A stretch of 55,470 nucleotides of DNA from Candidatus Hinthialibacteria bacterium OLB16 (GTDB lineage Bacteria; Hinthialibacterota; Hinthialibacteria; OLB16): NCBI GenBank assembly GCA_001567115.1, contig LMZT01000130.1, positions 1 through 55,470 on the forward strand, given 5' to 3'. Of the stretch, positions 28,938 through 37,553 are shown piece after piece (position 1 is the first letter of the stretch; the number at the start of each line of letters is the position of its first letter). The notes below the pieces were generated by a model, which was given only the letters and a program-made list of their open reading frames with translations, was not told where the DNA came from and did no database searches. Position numbers and translations under genes: made by a program.

Positions 28938-29334
28938 CTGTCTCAACCACCTTGACCCAGGCACGGCGGTGGCGCGGGCCATCGAACTCGCAGAAATAAA
29001 TCCCCTGCCAGGTGCCGAACATCAGCCGACCCTGTTCCAGGATCACCTGAACGGAATGTCCAAGCAGAGAGCTTTTGATATGCGCGGCCGAGTTCCCCTC
29101 GATATGGCGGTATCCATCCTCGAATGGAACGATCCGTTCGAGCTCCATGAGCAGATCGCTGACCACATCCGGGTCGGCATTCTCCTGAATGGTTATTCCC
29201 GCAGTCGTGTGAGGAACAAAGACAGTCACCAGCCCATTCTGAGTCCTGGTTTCTTCGACAATCCTCTGAACCTGGCTGGTGATGTCCACCATCTGGCAGC
29301 GGGCGTTGGTATGAATCCGTATTTCAAAGGGCAT
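28927..29334 (-). CDS. YjbQ/UPF0047 family protein
   Basis: 135 residues, normal for the family; members complement thiamine-phosphate synthase defects in E. coli but have no settled natural role. Conserved landmarks are VFVPHTTAGITIQENADPDV, EGNSAAHIKSSLLG and MFGTWQGIYFCEFDGPR, including the two His residues of the trimeric active-site pocket. It is about 80 bases downstream of the rhomboid gene, and its end overlaps the probable histidine-kinase start by about 11 bases, so the three form a likely minus operon. Confidence 0.92.
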   Translation of the reverse strand: MPFEIRIHTNARCQMVDITSQVQRIVEETRTQNGLVTVFVPHTTAGITIQENADPDVVSDLLMELERIVPFEDGYRHIEGNSAAHIKSSLLGHSVQVILEQGRLMFGTWQGIYFCEFDGPRHRRAWVKVVETGVV

Positions 29335-29414
29335 GATCTTGATTATACCTGAGAAAGCGGCCGGTCGGGGAGCCGCATTCCTCCGGCTGGAGAAACCTCA
29401 TAACCGCCTGACTC

Positions 29415-30124
29415 TCAGGCCAGAAAAGGATCCTGCCGCTCGCGGGCACGCTTCGGGCTGAGAAAAGAAGAATACAGCCACATGCCTGCCAGAAAACCGC
29501 CGATATGCGCCCACCAGGCGATGCCACCCCCTTCAGAAGGCCCGAACAGCGAAGTCGCCCCGCTGAAGAACTGCAGCAGAAACCACATCAGGAGATAGAC
29601 GACCGCCGGGATCGGGATAAACAGGGGGAAGATCAGAATCGGGATCAGGGTAACCACCATCGCGTGTGGAAAGAGCAGGAAATAGGCCCCCATCACCCCC
29701 GCAATCGCCCCGGAGGCGCCAATGGCCGGATCGGTCGATCCCGGGTTGTCAGGGTGTGGCTGACCATGGCGATAACTCCGCAGAGAAGATAGAACAGGAG
29801 GAACCGAAAGGACCCCATGCGGTCCTCCACATTGTCACCGAATATCCACAGGGTCCACATGTTGCTGAGAATGTGGAGAAACCCGCCATGCAGGAACATG
29901 CTGGTCAGAAATGGCCAGTAGCCGAGAGCGTGGTAACCATGCAGCGCGGCGGTGGTGGGGTGTGTAAAAACGAACGGGACGACTCCAAAGAGATGAAAGA
30001 AGGCTTGAAGCTGGTGTTCGGGCAGCAGGATCTGGAAAATAAAAACCCCGATATTGGCAAAGATCAGAAGCCGTGTGACCACCGGCGGGTGACGGTTCGG
30101 GATGGTGTCTCGGATGGGGAACAC
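29415..30124 (-). CDS. Rhomboid family intramembrane serine protease (one frameshift)
   Basis: About 236 residues with six to seven hydrophobic helices. After GTG 30124 the first helix is VTRLLIFANIGVFIFQILL; FLTSMFLHGGFLHILSNMWT is the loop/helix 2 signature with the His and Asn of the oxyanion site. The catalytic Ser lies in GASGAIAGVMGAYF and the His in AHIGGFLAGMWLY. The frame breaks near 29742, where one missing base separates HTLT from PGSTDPAIGASG. All catalytic residues are present, so this is likely an active membrane protease. It starts a probable operon with yjbQ. Confidence 0.85.
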
Positions 30125-30128
30125 AGGG

Positions 30129-30147
30129 TTATCGCCTCAGGCGATAA
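30129..30147. other. Perfect 8-bp hairpin just upstream of the rhomboid gene
   Basis: TTATCGCC at 30129-30136 and GGCGATAA at 30140-30147 form an exact stem with a 3-base loop. It sits 5 bases before the GTG start of the leftward rhomboid gene and downstream of the membrane-protein gene. It could mark the end of the ABC operon or block the rhomboid ribosome site; there is no U-tract after it in the leftward direction. Confidence 0.4.
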
Positions 30148-30283
30148 AAATACCACAGAAACCTTCACGCAGGAAATGGATTTCTGCCCCAGGCCGGGCT
30201 GGAATCTTCTTTTTGTTCCCAGGTTAAACGGGATGTTCAATCCCGCTCTGGAAAGCCTGCCGGATTCGCCACCCCACCTCTTT

Positions 30284-31885
30284 TCAGGTGGCATCGATGA
30301 TCTCGATCCCTCTGGGTTCGGGAATTGGAAGGCTCTTCCCGCAGTGAAGGCAATGATCTCTGGTGACTGCTGTCGGTCGCCCACAACTCCGGCAGGTCTC
30401 CTCAACCGGCCATGCACGGTGGGCTAAAAACCCCACCCACCCACACAATCCGCACACATAAACAAAGCCTGTCCAGTAACGGACCTCTCCCGCCGAAAGG
30501 CCCGCACGCCGCATTCGCTTCCAGGCCAGCCCGCCCCACAAAAGCGGGAATAAATGTGAAACCAGAAAAAACGAAACGAAAGAAATCTGAAAACTCTGAC
30601 TGATATCTTTCCAGTCAGCATGAATACCCTCCCGAATCGGTGTTCCCTCCATCATCATAAACACTGGCGACAGCAACAGTGCCCCATCCATCAAAAGCGG
30701 ACAGGCCAGCAGCCAGATACTCGCCATGCTCCACTTCATCGACTGCAGGGGAACCAGCCTGACTGGCAATGCGATCTCATGATATGAGACAACACTTCCA
30801 TCCGGCTGGAAGCGGGTTATGCCCACCTGTTTGATTTGGCACAGGCAGATGCTTTCCCTGCCTTCTCCTTCGGCAAGGATCGCCCTGGCTCCCGGAGGAA
30901 AATCTTCAGCGTGGATTTCCTCAAAAGGTTTCTGGACCAAAGTTTCAGTTGTTGCAATCAGGCGATCATCTGCAACCTTGAACAATGAAAAAGATTTCGA
31001 CCCGGCGATTTTCGCTGGCAATTTCACCCGGCTGGTTTCCTTCCCCTCCGGATCGAGCAGGACCACCTGGCTGGCAGTCCGAATGCCAAGGCTGCGCTCT
31101 TTCTGAGAGTCAACTCCCTGAAGCAAGGGACCGAAATCCACAGCCAATATCGGGTCACCCACTGACTCGAATACCTTTTGAACCAAGTGGGTGTTCAGAT
31201 CAACCCGGTAGATGCTCGTTTCTGCATTCAGATAAAGAACATGCCCCGGCTGAATGCCATAAGCCCCCTGGATCAGATAGGCATAATGATTTGTCCAGAT
31301 ATTTGTGCCGACAATCCGGTTTGATAATGACCCGTTTTTGGAAACAACCGGAAACATCTCCTCGGCGGGAACTTCAGTTTCCCGAAAACCCCCGGTGCCA
31401 AGGAATCCAATGCGCCGCCGCGTTTCATACTCATATCCGACAAAGAATCCCCTTCCATGGGCTTGGCCATCATGAAGGAAGTACCAGAGGTTATTGGCCG
31501 AACCGGTTCTTGTTCTGAATATGAGCATTCTCTCAGGCCAGGAAATATCCTGGTTTTCGACCCCCTGATAAAAACTGAGGCCCCCCAGCCATCGCCGGGA
31601 GGTGATGTTGGCAATTTCATGTCCCTCCAAATCCTGGTGAATGCTCATCATGGCCGTGACCCCTTGGCCCTGATACTGAAAGCCTGAGAGAAATGGAGAA
31701 CCATCCACATTGAATTGGATGGATTCGATGGTCGTTGCATTCTCTGGTTCGGTATCCGCCTGCTGCAGCCGGAGAAACCAAACTTCAGCCAACCAGATCC
31801 AGAAAAGCACCAGAACGACACTGAACCCAAAACCAACAAGAATGGCTTTGATGGTCCTGCAAAGATGTGTAGTAACTGTTCGCAT
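30284..31885 (-). CDS. Unknown membrane protein with C-terminal zinc ribbon
   Basis: 533 residues with no recognised catalytic family. One N-terminal membrane helix (AILVGFGFSVVLVLFWIWL) is followed by a soluble region of about 350 residues with repeated short beta-like segments. Then come three C-terminal hydrophobic segments (around residues 388-415, 433-458 and 470-492), and finally a zinc-ribbon-like CRSCG...HCLHCG (C-x2-C and C-x2-C) in the last 39 residues. It ends an operon with GntR, an ABC ATPase and an ABC permease, starting 12 bases after the permease stop. The arrangement suggests it modifies or couples to the transporter; the substrate is unknown. Confidence 0.6.
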   Translation of the reverse strand: MRTVTTHLCRTIKAILVGFGFSVVLVLFWIWLAEVWFLRLQQADTEPENATTIESIQFNVDGSPFLSGFQYQGQGVTAMMSIHQDLEGHEIANITSRRWLGGLSFYQGVENQDISWPERMLIFRTRTGSANNLWYFLHDGQAHGRGFFVGYEYETRRRIGFLGTGGFRETEVPAEEMFPVVSKNGSLSNRIVGTNIWTNHYAYLIQGAYGIQPGHVLYLNAETSIYRVDLNTHLVQKVFESVGDPILAVDFGPLLQGVDSQKERSLGIRTASQVVLLDPEGKETSRVKLPAKIAGSKSFSLFKVADDRLIATTETLVQKPFEEIHAEDFPPGARAILAEGEGRESICLCQIKQVGITRFQPDGSVVSYHEIALPVRLVPLQSMKWSMASIWLLACPLLMDGALLLSPVFMMMEGTPIREGIHADWKDISQSFQISFVSFFLVSHLFPLLWGGLAWKRMRRAGLSAGEVRYWTGFVYVCGLCGWVGFLAHRAWPVEETCRSCGRPTAVTRDHCLHCGKSLPIPEPRGIEIIDAT

Positions 31886-31896
31886 GATGATGCCTC

Positions 31897-32577
31897 CTAA
31901 AAATCTCGTTCTTCGGCCAGGTTGCAGATCACCAGGATCAAGGCGGCTTCAATCAACACAATCAGCAGAAATCTCCACAGCCACCACAGGCTGAAATCAA
32001 AGCAGACAAACATGAGAAAGGTTGCTGTGACCAATGGCAAAAGGCGCATGCCGAAGTTGATGCCCTGGAGCAGGTAGATGATCATCCAGGTGAAATACAG
32101 AATCGGAAGCGAGAAAATCAGCCAGAACGGCCGATCGAGCATTGACCAGTCAAATGGACTCGGATGATGTCCCGGAACAGATGCCCACCAGCCATAAACA
32201 AGAACCGGTGCCAGCAGAACAGGAAAATAGACCCCCATGGCGGCAATCATCTTGGTCAGGAACAACTCAACTCGGGAAAAGGGCAGATGGAGGAGGAACG
32301 GGAAAGTTCCCTGTCGCTCAGCGGCCAGAGTCTGCCAGAAAGCCATGCATGCCAGCAGTGCTCCCCCAACCAGCGCCAGGCCGGTATGCATCCTGCCATC
32401 CTGAAAAGGAACACTTGCCAGCTCTCCAAGATGGATTTTGAACAGAGAGAACAGCGGAACACGGGTCAGAAACGACCAGTGAGTCAGGAGGCCCACCTGA
32501 AAAAGCAGGACTGCAAGCGCTATCAAACCCGGATAGAAGAGTTCAGAGATCTCTTTCTTTACAAGCGCCATTCTCAT
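31897..32577 (-). CDS. ABC transporter permease, ABC-2 type
   Basis: 226 residues, nearly all in about six membrane helices; typical of single-domain ABC-2-like permeases encoded after a GntR/YtrA-type regulator. Segments such as GLIALAVLLFQVGLLTHWSF, ALVGGALLACMAFW and AAMGVYFPVLLAPVLVYGW are clear helices. ERQGTFPFLLHLPFSRVELF is a conserved cytosolic loop in this group. Its ATG overlaps the upstream ATPase stop by four bases (ATGA), showing translational coupling. It forms a transporter with that ATPase; whether it exports a peptide, lipid or antibiotic is unknown. Confidence 0.8.
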   Translation of the reverse strand: MRMALVKKEISELFYPGLIALAVLLFQVGLLTHWSFLTRVPLFSLFKIHLGELASVPFQDGRMHTGLALVGGALLACMAFWQTLAAERQGTFPFLLHLPFSRVELFLTKMIAAMGVYFPVLLAPVLVYGWWASVPGHHPSPFDWSMLDRPFWLIFSLPILYFTWMIIYLLQGINFGMRLLPLVTATFLMFVCFDFSLWWLWRFLLIVLIEAALILVICNLAEERDF

Positions 32578-33506
32578 TTCGCTCCTCCTGGTGAGTGTTC
32601 TTCAAACAGAAGATGAACACTGTTATTGCTGGAACGGGTGTATTCGATAAATGCGTCTTCAAGATTCATTTCGATTTCAACGATCCGGCATGGAGCAAGC
32701 ACCTCGAGCTGGGCGCGATGGGTTTCGTTGTATCCTGCAATGACCAGCTCGCAGCGACTGCTGCCAGATTTGGCCCCCACCAGCCATGAATGTCGGGCAA
32801 GCATGGAGGTGTTCCAGAAAACTTCCAGAACCACCTTTCGCAGCGATTCCTTGAATTGCTCAGTCGAACAATCAACCCTGAGGACACCATCGACCAGGAT
32901 TCCAATTCGATCAGCAATTCGTTCGACATCCCCCAGGATATGGGAACTGAACAAAATGGTCCGACCGCTGCGTTGAATGATCTGGATCAGGGATTCAAGA
33001 AACTCACGCCGCACTACAGTATCCAGCCCAAGGGTGGGATCATCGAGAATAAAGACATCCGGATCAGGGGCGACTGCCAGGGCCAGGGCCGCTTGCGCAC
33101 GCTGTCCCCGCGAGAGAGAACGGATGCGCTTTTTCAATGGCAGTTTGAAATGATCCAGGAGACGCAGAACCAGATCGTTATTCCAGGCCGGGTAAAAAGA
33201 ACGAGAGAAATCCACCGCTCCCTGCACAGTCATCCAGCCGAACAGAGGGTGCCCCTCTGGCATGTAGGCCACATTCTGCCGCCAGTCGGGAGAGAGTTCA
33301 GAAAAATCCTTGCCCCGGATTCGGATTCTTCCCCGATCCGGAAATATCACTCCCATGAGCATCTTGATCAGGGTTGTTTTCCCGGCGCCATTCCTTCCCA
33401 GTAATCCATACACACACCCCCTGGGGATTCGCAGATTGACGGTATCGACAACCTTCTGGTGGCCATAAAAGCGAGTCAGCCCTTCGGTTTCGATGATCCA
33501 TTCCAT
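32574..33506 (-). CDS. ABC transporter ATP-binding protein
   Basis: 310 residues. Walker A is LLGRNGAGKTTLIKML, the Q-loop region follows, the signature is LSRGQRAQAALAL and Walker B is VFILDDPTLGLD, with a switch His in LFSSHILGDVERI. This is a CcmA/YtrB-like drug- or envelope-related ATPase. It starts two bases after the GntR stop codon. After about residue 210 there is an accessory domain (LRKVVLEVFWNTSMLARHSW) common in the YtrB group. It energises the neighbouring permease and is probably repressed by the adjacent GntR protein. Confidence 0.93.
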   Translation of the reverse strand: MEWIIETEGLTRFYGHQKVVDTVNLRIPRGCVYGLLGRNGAGKTTLIKMLMGVIFPDRGRIRIRGKDFSELSPDWRQNVAYMPEGHPLFGWMTVQGAVDFSRSFYPAWNNDLVLRLLDHFKLPLKKRIRSLSRGQRAQAALALAVAPDPDVFILDDPTLGLDTVVRREFLESLIQIIQRSGRTILFSSHILGDVERIADRIGILVDGVLRVDCSTEQFKESLRKVVLEVFWNTSMLARHSWLVGAKSGSSRCELVIAGYNETHRAQLEVLAPCRIVEIEMNLEDAFIEYTRSSNNSVHLLFEEHSPGGAK

Positions 33507-33508
33507 CT

Positions 33509-33928
33509 CTAGTCCCTCCTGTTCTTCTTTGCTGGTGTGGATGAATGATCCCACTGGAAAGCGCGGGAACGGTCTTCGATCAGGCGGATGACCTCTTCAC
33601 GGTTGAAGCCGAGATGCACCGCTTCGGTAAGCAATCGGTCGATCCCCTCCTTGAGCCGTTCAGAACGGATGTCATGCAGCAGCTCCGAGCGTGGCTGAGC
33701 GGCAAAGACCCCCAGGCCGGGGCGAGTGTTCAGGATCCCCTGGCGTTCAAGCTCGGTATAAGCCTTTGCGATCGTATTGGGATTGACCACCAGATCACGT
33801 GACATCTCCCTGACCGAGGGAAGCCGTTCCCCCACCTGGATCAACCCGCGTGCGATCCCCTCGCGGATTTGGGTGACAATCTGCTGGTAGACCGGCACAC
33901 GACTGGATGTTTCGATAATGACTTTCAT
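33509..33928 (-). CDS. GntR-family regulator, YtrA subfamily
   Basis: 139 residues from ATG 33928. The winged-helix part is VPVYQQIVTQIREGIARGLI then GERLPSVREMSRDLVVNPNT and YTELERQGILNTRPGLGVFA, exactly the YtrA pattern; only a short C-terminal helical tail follows, with no large effector domain. YtrA proteins usually autoregulate and repress a linked ABC transporter, which fits this operon. A 19-bp palindrome spans the -10 of its promoter. It heads the operon GntR - ATPase - permease - zinc-ribbon membrane protein. Confidence 0.9.
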   Translation of the reverse strand: MKVIIETSSRVPVYQQIVTQIREGIARGLIQVGERLPSVREMSRDLVVNPNTIAKAYTELERQGILNTRPGLGVFAAQPRSELLHDIRSERLKEGIDRLLTEAVHLGFNREEVIRLIEDRSRAFQWDHSSTPAKKNRRD

Positions 33929-33941
33929 GGTCGTATCAACC

Positions 33942-33960
33942 GTACTAGTAGTAATAGTAC
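33942..33960. promoter_or_regulatory. GTACTA-N7-TAGTAC operator palindrome for the GntR gene
   Basis: GTACTA at 33942-33947 and TAGTAC at 33955-33960 are perfect inverted copies around seven bases. The site lies 14 bases upstream of the GntR start codon and covers the proposed -10 box at 33951-33956. Sites of this form are usual for YtrA-type regulators, so autoregulation is the simple reading. Confidence 0.7.
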
Positions 33961-33979
33961 AGCTATTTTGGAATGTCAA
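33951..33979 (-). promoter_or_regulatory. Sigma70-like promoter of the GntR-ABC operon
   Basis: Read leftwards: TTGACA at 33979-33974 (perfect -35), a 17-base spacer, then TATTAC at 33956-33951 (four of six -10 matches). The -10 lies inside the operator palindrome, so bound repressor would block polymerase. Confidence 0.65.
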
Positions 33980-34086
33980 GATCTTTTTTTGGTTTTTTTC
34001 ACTCAACGCAAAAACATCCCCAGCGACAGATCGCGGTGGCATGGGCTGGTTGTTTCCATCCTGAAACAATCCGATAAAATACCGCT

Positions 34087-34671
34087 ATGAGTGATCTGCG
34101 ATTCCTGCCACGGCGCGACTTCCTCAAAATTACCGCCACCGGACTGGTGGCCGGTTCAACCCTTGGGTGTCTTTCGGAGTCTGAAGGGTGGTGGTTTTTC
34201 ACCTCCGAAGAAGCGCGGATGTGCTATGCCCTGTGCGATCAGATCATCCCTCCGGATGATTTTCCCGGAGCGGGAGAGGCCGGGGTGGCCTCCTTCATCG
34301 ATCGCCAGCTCTACGGGCCATACAGTGAACACCAGAAAACCTACCGGCTGGGGCTGGCGTCGCTCGATAAGACCAGCCAGGCCCTGTTCCAGACATGTTT
34401 CCCTGACCTCGAAAGTCACCGAGCAATCGAACTGCTGAAGCTGCTGGAGAAAGGGGATGTCTCCGCTGAGCTCTGGAAAGGGCAATCGCCTGTGCGCTTC
34501 TTCAATCTGGCGATCGATCACACCCATCAGGGGTATTATGGCAGCCCGCGCCATGGCGGAAACCAGGAAATCGCGGGGTACCGCCTGCTTGGAATCGAGC
34601 ACCCGCCCCTGCGCAGTCGAAGGCAATCTCAGGCTCCCATTCTGCCAGATCACAACGAGAAGCAGGGCTGA
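34087..34671 (+). CDS. Tat-exported small subunit of a GMC dehydrogenase (gluconate 2-dehydrogenase subunit 3 family)
   Basis: 194 residues. A twin-arginine signal (LPRRDFLKITATGLVAGSTL) is followed by a Cys that could be a lipid site (TLGCLSES). The mature part (SEEARMCYALCDQIIPPDDF, then PGAGEAGVASFIDRQL) matches the gluconate 2-dehydrogenase subunit 3 / FAD-GDH gamma family, which acts as the hitch-hiker chaperone to export the FAD subunit. The catalytic GMC gene follows after two bases. No dihaem cytochrome subunit gene is beside them. It is divergent from the GntR gene, with about 160 bases between. Confidence 0.85.
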   Translation: MSDLRFLPRRDFLKITATGLVAGSTLGCLSESEGWWFFTSEEARMCYALCDQIIPPDDFPGAGEAGVASFIDRQLYGPYSEHQKTYRLGLASLDKTSQALFQTCFPDLESHRAIELLKLLEKGDVSAELWKGQSPVRFFNLAIDHTHQGYYGSPRHGGNQEIAGYRLLGIEHPPLRSRRQSQAPILPDHNEKQG

Positions 34672-34673
34672 GA

Positions 34674-36314
34674 ATGGGCCACAAGCATGTCAATGCAATC
34701 ATCATCGGAGCGGGAGCGGGTGGCGGGGTCACAGCCAAAGTCCTCTGCCAGGCCGGATTGAGTGTGGTGCTGCTGGAAGCAGGCCCCTGGTATAGCGCTT
34801 CCGATTTTCAGAAGGATGAACTCCAGAACACACGGCGCGCTTATCTCGGCAATGCTTACGCCCCCGATCCGGCGAAAAACCCGCGTGTGCTTGTGAATGC
34901 GGAGGGCCGCCAGAATATTGGCGGACATGGTTATGTGGCGGAATGTGTCGGCGGCGGGACTCAGAGTTATGGCGCTCTGGCTTACCGTTACCTGCCGCAG
35001 GATTTCCGAATGAAATCCACCTATGGCGCAGTGGAAGGAAGCACTCTCGAGGATTGGCCGATCAGTTATGAAGACCTCGAGCCTTATTATGAAAAGGCGG
35101 AATGGGAGATCGGGGTTTCTGGTGATTACAGCGGCAACCCGTTTCATCCGCCGAGCAACCGTTCACTCCCAATGCCGCCGCTGCCTCCAAATCGTGCCTG
35201 GGAGATTCTGAAGCCTGCCGCACAACAGCTTGGCTGGCATCCCTTCGATACGCCCATGCTGCGCAACAGCATCCCCTATGAAGGCCGTGCTGCCTGCATG
35301 CGCTGCCGCTGGTGTGTCGGGTTCATCTGTGAAGTCGATGCAAAGAATGGAACCCAGAATACAGTCATCCCCAAGGCCCTGAAAACCGGCCTGTGTGAGT
35401 TGCGAACCGGCTGCCGGGTGCGTGAAATACAGATGGCCTCCGCCACAAAGGCCCGAGGTGTGATCTACCATGGTCCGGATGGACGCCTGCAGACCCAGAC
35501 CGCGGATCTCGTGATCGTCTCCACCAGTGCTGTGGAGGCGGCACGGCTTCTGCTGAATTCCAGGAGCACCGCCTTTCCGGAAGGACTGGGAAACCGTTAT
35601 GACTGTGTCGGGCGCAACCTGCAGAGCCATGCCTATGCCGGAGCCGAGGCGATCTTTCCTGAGGAGGTCCAGGATGATCTAGGCCCGGGAGCCTCGATTG
35701 CCGTGTGTGATTTCAACCATGGCAATCCGGGGCTGATCGGGGGGGGTGTCATTGCGAATGATTTCATCAAACTGCCGATTCAGTTCACAAACATCCTTCC
35801 CCCGGGAACACCCCGCTGGGGAAAGGCCCACAAGGACCACATGCGCCAGAATTACCGTCGCTTCCTCGGGGTAAAAAGCCCGATCCAGGAAATGCCGATG
35901 TGGGACATGCGGGTCGAGCTCGACCCGGTGGTCCGGGACTACTGGGGGGTGCCGGTTCCGCGCATTTCCGGGGTGCGCCACCCGCAGGATGTCCAACTGG
36001 GGCGCTTCATGGCGGACCGTTGCGAAGAATGGCTTCGCGAAGCGGGGGCAAGCCAGGTCTGGAAAGGGAGTGTTTCGCGCAAAGAAGCCAGCCTGGGACA
36101 GCACCAGTCAGGAACCTGCCGGATGGGCACAGATCCAACCACTTCGGTTGTAGATCCTCAGGGTCGGGTGCATGATGTCGATAATGTCCATGTGATCAGC
36201 GGGGCGGTTCATGTGACCAATGGCGGATTCAATCCGGTCCTGACCATCCTGGCCCTGGCGTATCGTTCGGCTGAAAAGTTATGTGAAAACTGGCGTTCGG
36301 GAAAATGGAGTTAA
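34674..36314 (+). CDS. GMC-family FAD-dependent sugar/alcohol dehydrogenase
   Basis: 546 residues. The FAD loop is IIIGAGAGGGVTAKVLCQAG; the active-site region is HQSGTCRMGTD with the proton-handling His, and the C-terminal substrate motif is GGFNPVLTILALAYR with an Asn where many GMC enzymes have His. A four-Cys motif, CMRCRWCVGFIC (C-x2-C-x2-C-x4-C, near residues 208-219), resembles the iron-sulfur site of bacterial FAD-glucose dehydrogenases. The small subunit precedes it. It would oxidise a sugar or sugar acid in the periplasm, but the electron acceptor is not evident from neighbours. Confidence 0.9.
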   Translation: MGHKHVNAIIIGAGAGGGVTAKVLCQAGLSVVLLEAGPWYSASDFQKDELQNTRRAYLGNAYAPDPAKNPRVLVNAEGRQNIGGHGYVAECVGGGTQSYGALAYRYLPQDFRMKSTYGAVEGSTLEDWPISYEDLEPYYEKAEWEIGVSGDYSGNPFHPPSNRSLPMPPLPPNRAWEILKPAAQQLGWHPFDTPMLRNSIPYEGRAACMRCRWCVGFICEVDAKNGTQNTVIPKALKTGLCELRTGCRVREIQMASATKARGVIYHGPDGRLQTQTADLVIVSTSAVEAARLLLNSRSTAFPEGLGNRYDCVGRNLQSHAYAGAEAIFPEEVQDDLGPGASIAVCDFNHGNPGLIGGGVIANDFIKLPIQFTNILPPGTPRWGKAHKDHMRQNYRRFLGVKSPIQEMPMWDMRVELDPVVRDYWGVPVPRISGVRHPQDVQLGRFMADRCEEWLREAGASQVWKGSVSRKEASLGQHQSGTCRMGTDPTTSVVDPQGRVHDVDNVHVISGAVHVTNGGFNPVLTILALAYRSAEKLCENWRSGKWS

Positions 36315-36316
36315 GC

Positions 36317-36544
36317 GTGAGCAGAAAAAAAGATTGGCCGGCATGCACACTGGTTCTGGGAGGGATTTTCCTGGGGGGCCTGTTCAGTCTGTCCGGCTGC
36401 ACCCGGGCGGAAAAAGAATCCCCTCCGCCGATAGTACGTTCACCCAATGCGCGCACCATTGAAAAGCAGAAAAAGGCCATACGAGAAGAGAACAGAAAGA
36501 CGGGAGAGGAGTGGACCAAACCCAATAAGTCCTACACTTTTTAG
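36317..36544 (+). CDS. Small predicted lipoprotein
   Basis: About 75 residues from the GTG at 36317, which has TGGAG placed well ahead of it; an ATG at 36305 overlaps the GMC stop. A basic start (SRKKDW) and one hydrophobic stretch (LVLGGIFLGGLF) lead to the lipobox LSGC, then a short charged mature part of about 45 residues (KESPPPIVRSPNART) with no recognised domain. It follows the dehydrogenase directly and may belong to the same unit, but no function can be assigned. Confidence 0.6.
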   Translation: MSRKKDWPACTLVLGGIFLGGLFSLSGCTRAEKESPPPIVRSPNARTIEKQKKAIREENRKTGEEWTKPNKSYTF

Positions 36545-36585
36545 CGCCCTTCTCCCATTCTCGCTTCTTCATTAAACTGCCTGCC

Positions 36586-37553
36586 ATGGTTCCGGTCCTG
36601 TCGATTGTCATCCCCGCTTACAATGAAGAAGGCTGCCTGGCCGAGCTGCTCAACCGGCTGAAACCTGTTCTTGAAAGCCTGGGTGCTCCCTATGAAATCA
36701 TCTTCATCGATGATGGCAGCCGGGACAGAACCTACTCCCTGTTGTGTGAGCTGGCACAGAAATACCCTGAAATTGCCGCGGTTCGCCTGTCTCGCAACTT
36801 CGGCCATCAGGCGGCACTGACTGCCGGATTGACCCTGGCGCGAGGCCAGGCTGTCATTTCGATGGATGCCGATCTCCAGCATCCACCCGAATTGATCCCC
36901 CAGATGGTGGATTTGTGGAAACAGGGGAATCAGGTGGTCGCGACAATCCGGACCGAAACCCGTGATGCGGATGCCTCAAAAAAGCTGACTTCAACCCTTT
37001 TTATAAGCTTATAAACCTGCTGTCTCCCATGCCGATTATTCCGGGTGCCGCTGATTTTCGCCTGCTGGACCGTTGCGCAGTCGATGCCCTCAATTCCATG
37101 CCGGAGAAAACACGTTTCCTGCGTGGGCTGATCCCCTGGATCGGCTTCAAGCAAACCCAGATTCCCTTCAGTGCGCCTGAAAGATTCGCAGGAAAGAGCC
37201 AGTACAGCTATCGAAAGATGGTCAGTTTTGCCCTGAATGGGATCCTCTCCCTGTCGGCTTTCCCTCTCAGGCTGGCCTCGATCATTGGCCTTGGAGTCCT
37301 GTTCATTGGGGTGATTTATGGGATCTATGTGGTCTGGACCGCCCTGACAAATCCCCTCAGCCAGCCCGGCTGGGCATCGGTTATCCTGGTCCTGTTGTTG
37401 CTTGGCGGGATGCAGGTATTCGCGATTGGAATCGTCGGTGAGTATCTGGCGCGGGTTTTCGATGAAGTCAAAGCACGGCCGCTCTTTCTGATCGCTGAAA
37501 TAGTCAAAGGAAACAGGGATGAAACAGATCCTCCAGAATCTCAGAACCGGTGA
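36586..37553 (+). CDS. GT2 family glycosyltransferase with C-terminal membrane helices (one frameshift)
   Basis: About 322 residues, DPM1/GtrB-like: transfers a sugar to polyprenyl phosphate at the inner face of the membrane. The donor site is SIVIPAYNEEGCLAELL and FIDDGSRDRTY; the metal motif is VISMDADLQHPPEL. After FRLLDR and FAGKSQYSYRKM come two helices (SIIGLGVLFIGVIYGIYVV and VILVLLLLGGMQVFAIGIVG). The frame breaks near 37004: a five-T run needs six to give TLFYKLINLLSP. Its end overlaps the bi-domain dehydrogenase start by 35 bases. Confidence 0.88.

Noticed and set aside
30412-30621. Small ORFs on both strands around 30.4-30.6 kb
   Set aside because: They lie inside the unknown membrane protein gene and have no independent start signal or motif.
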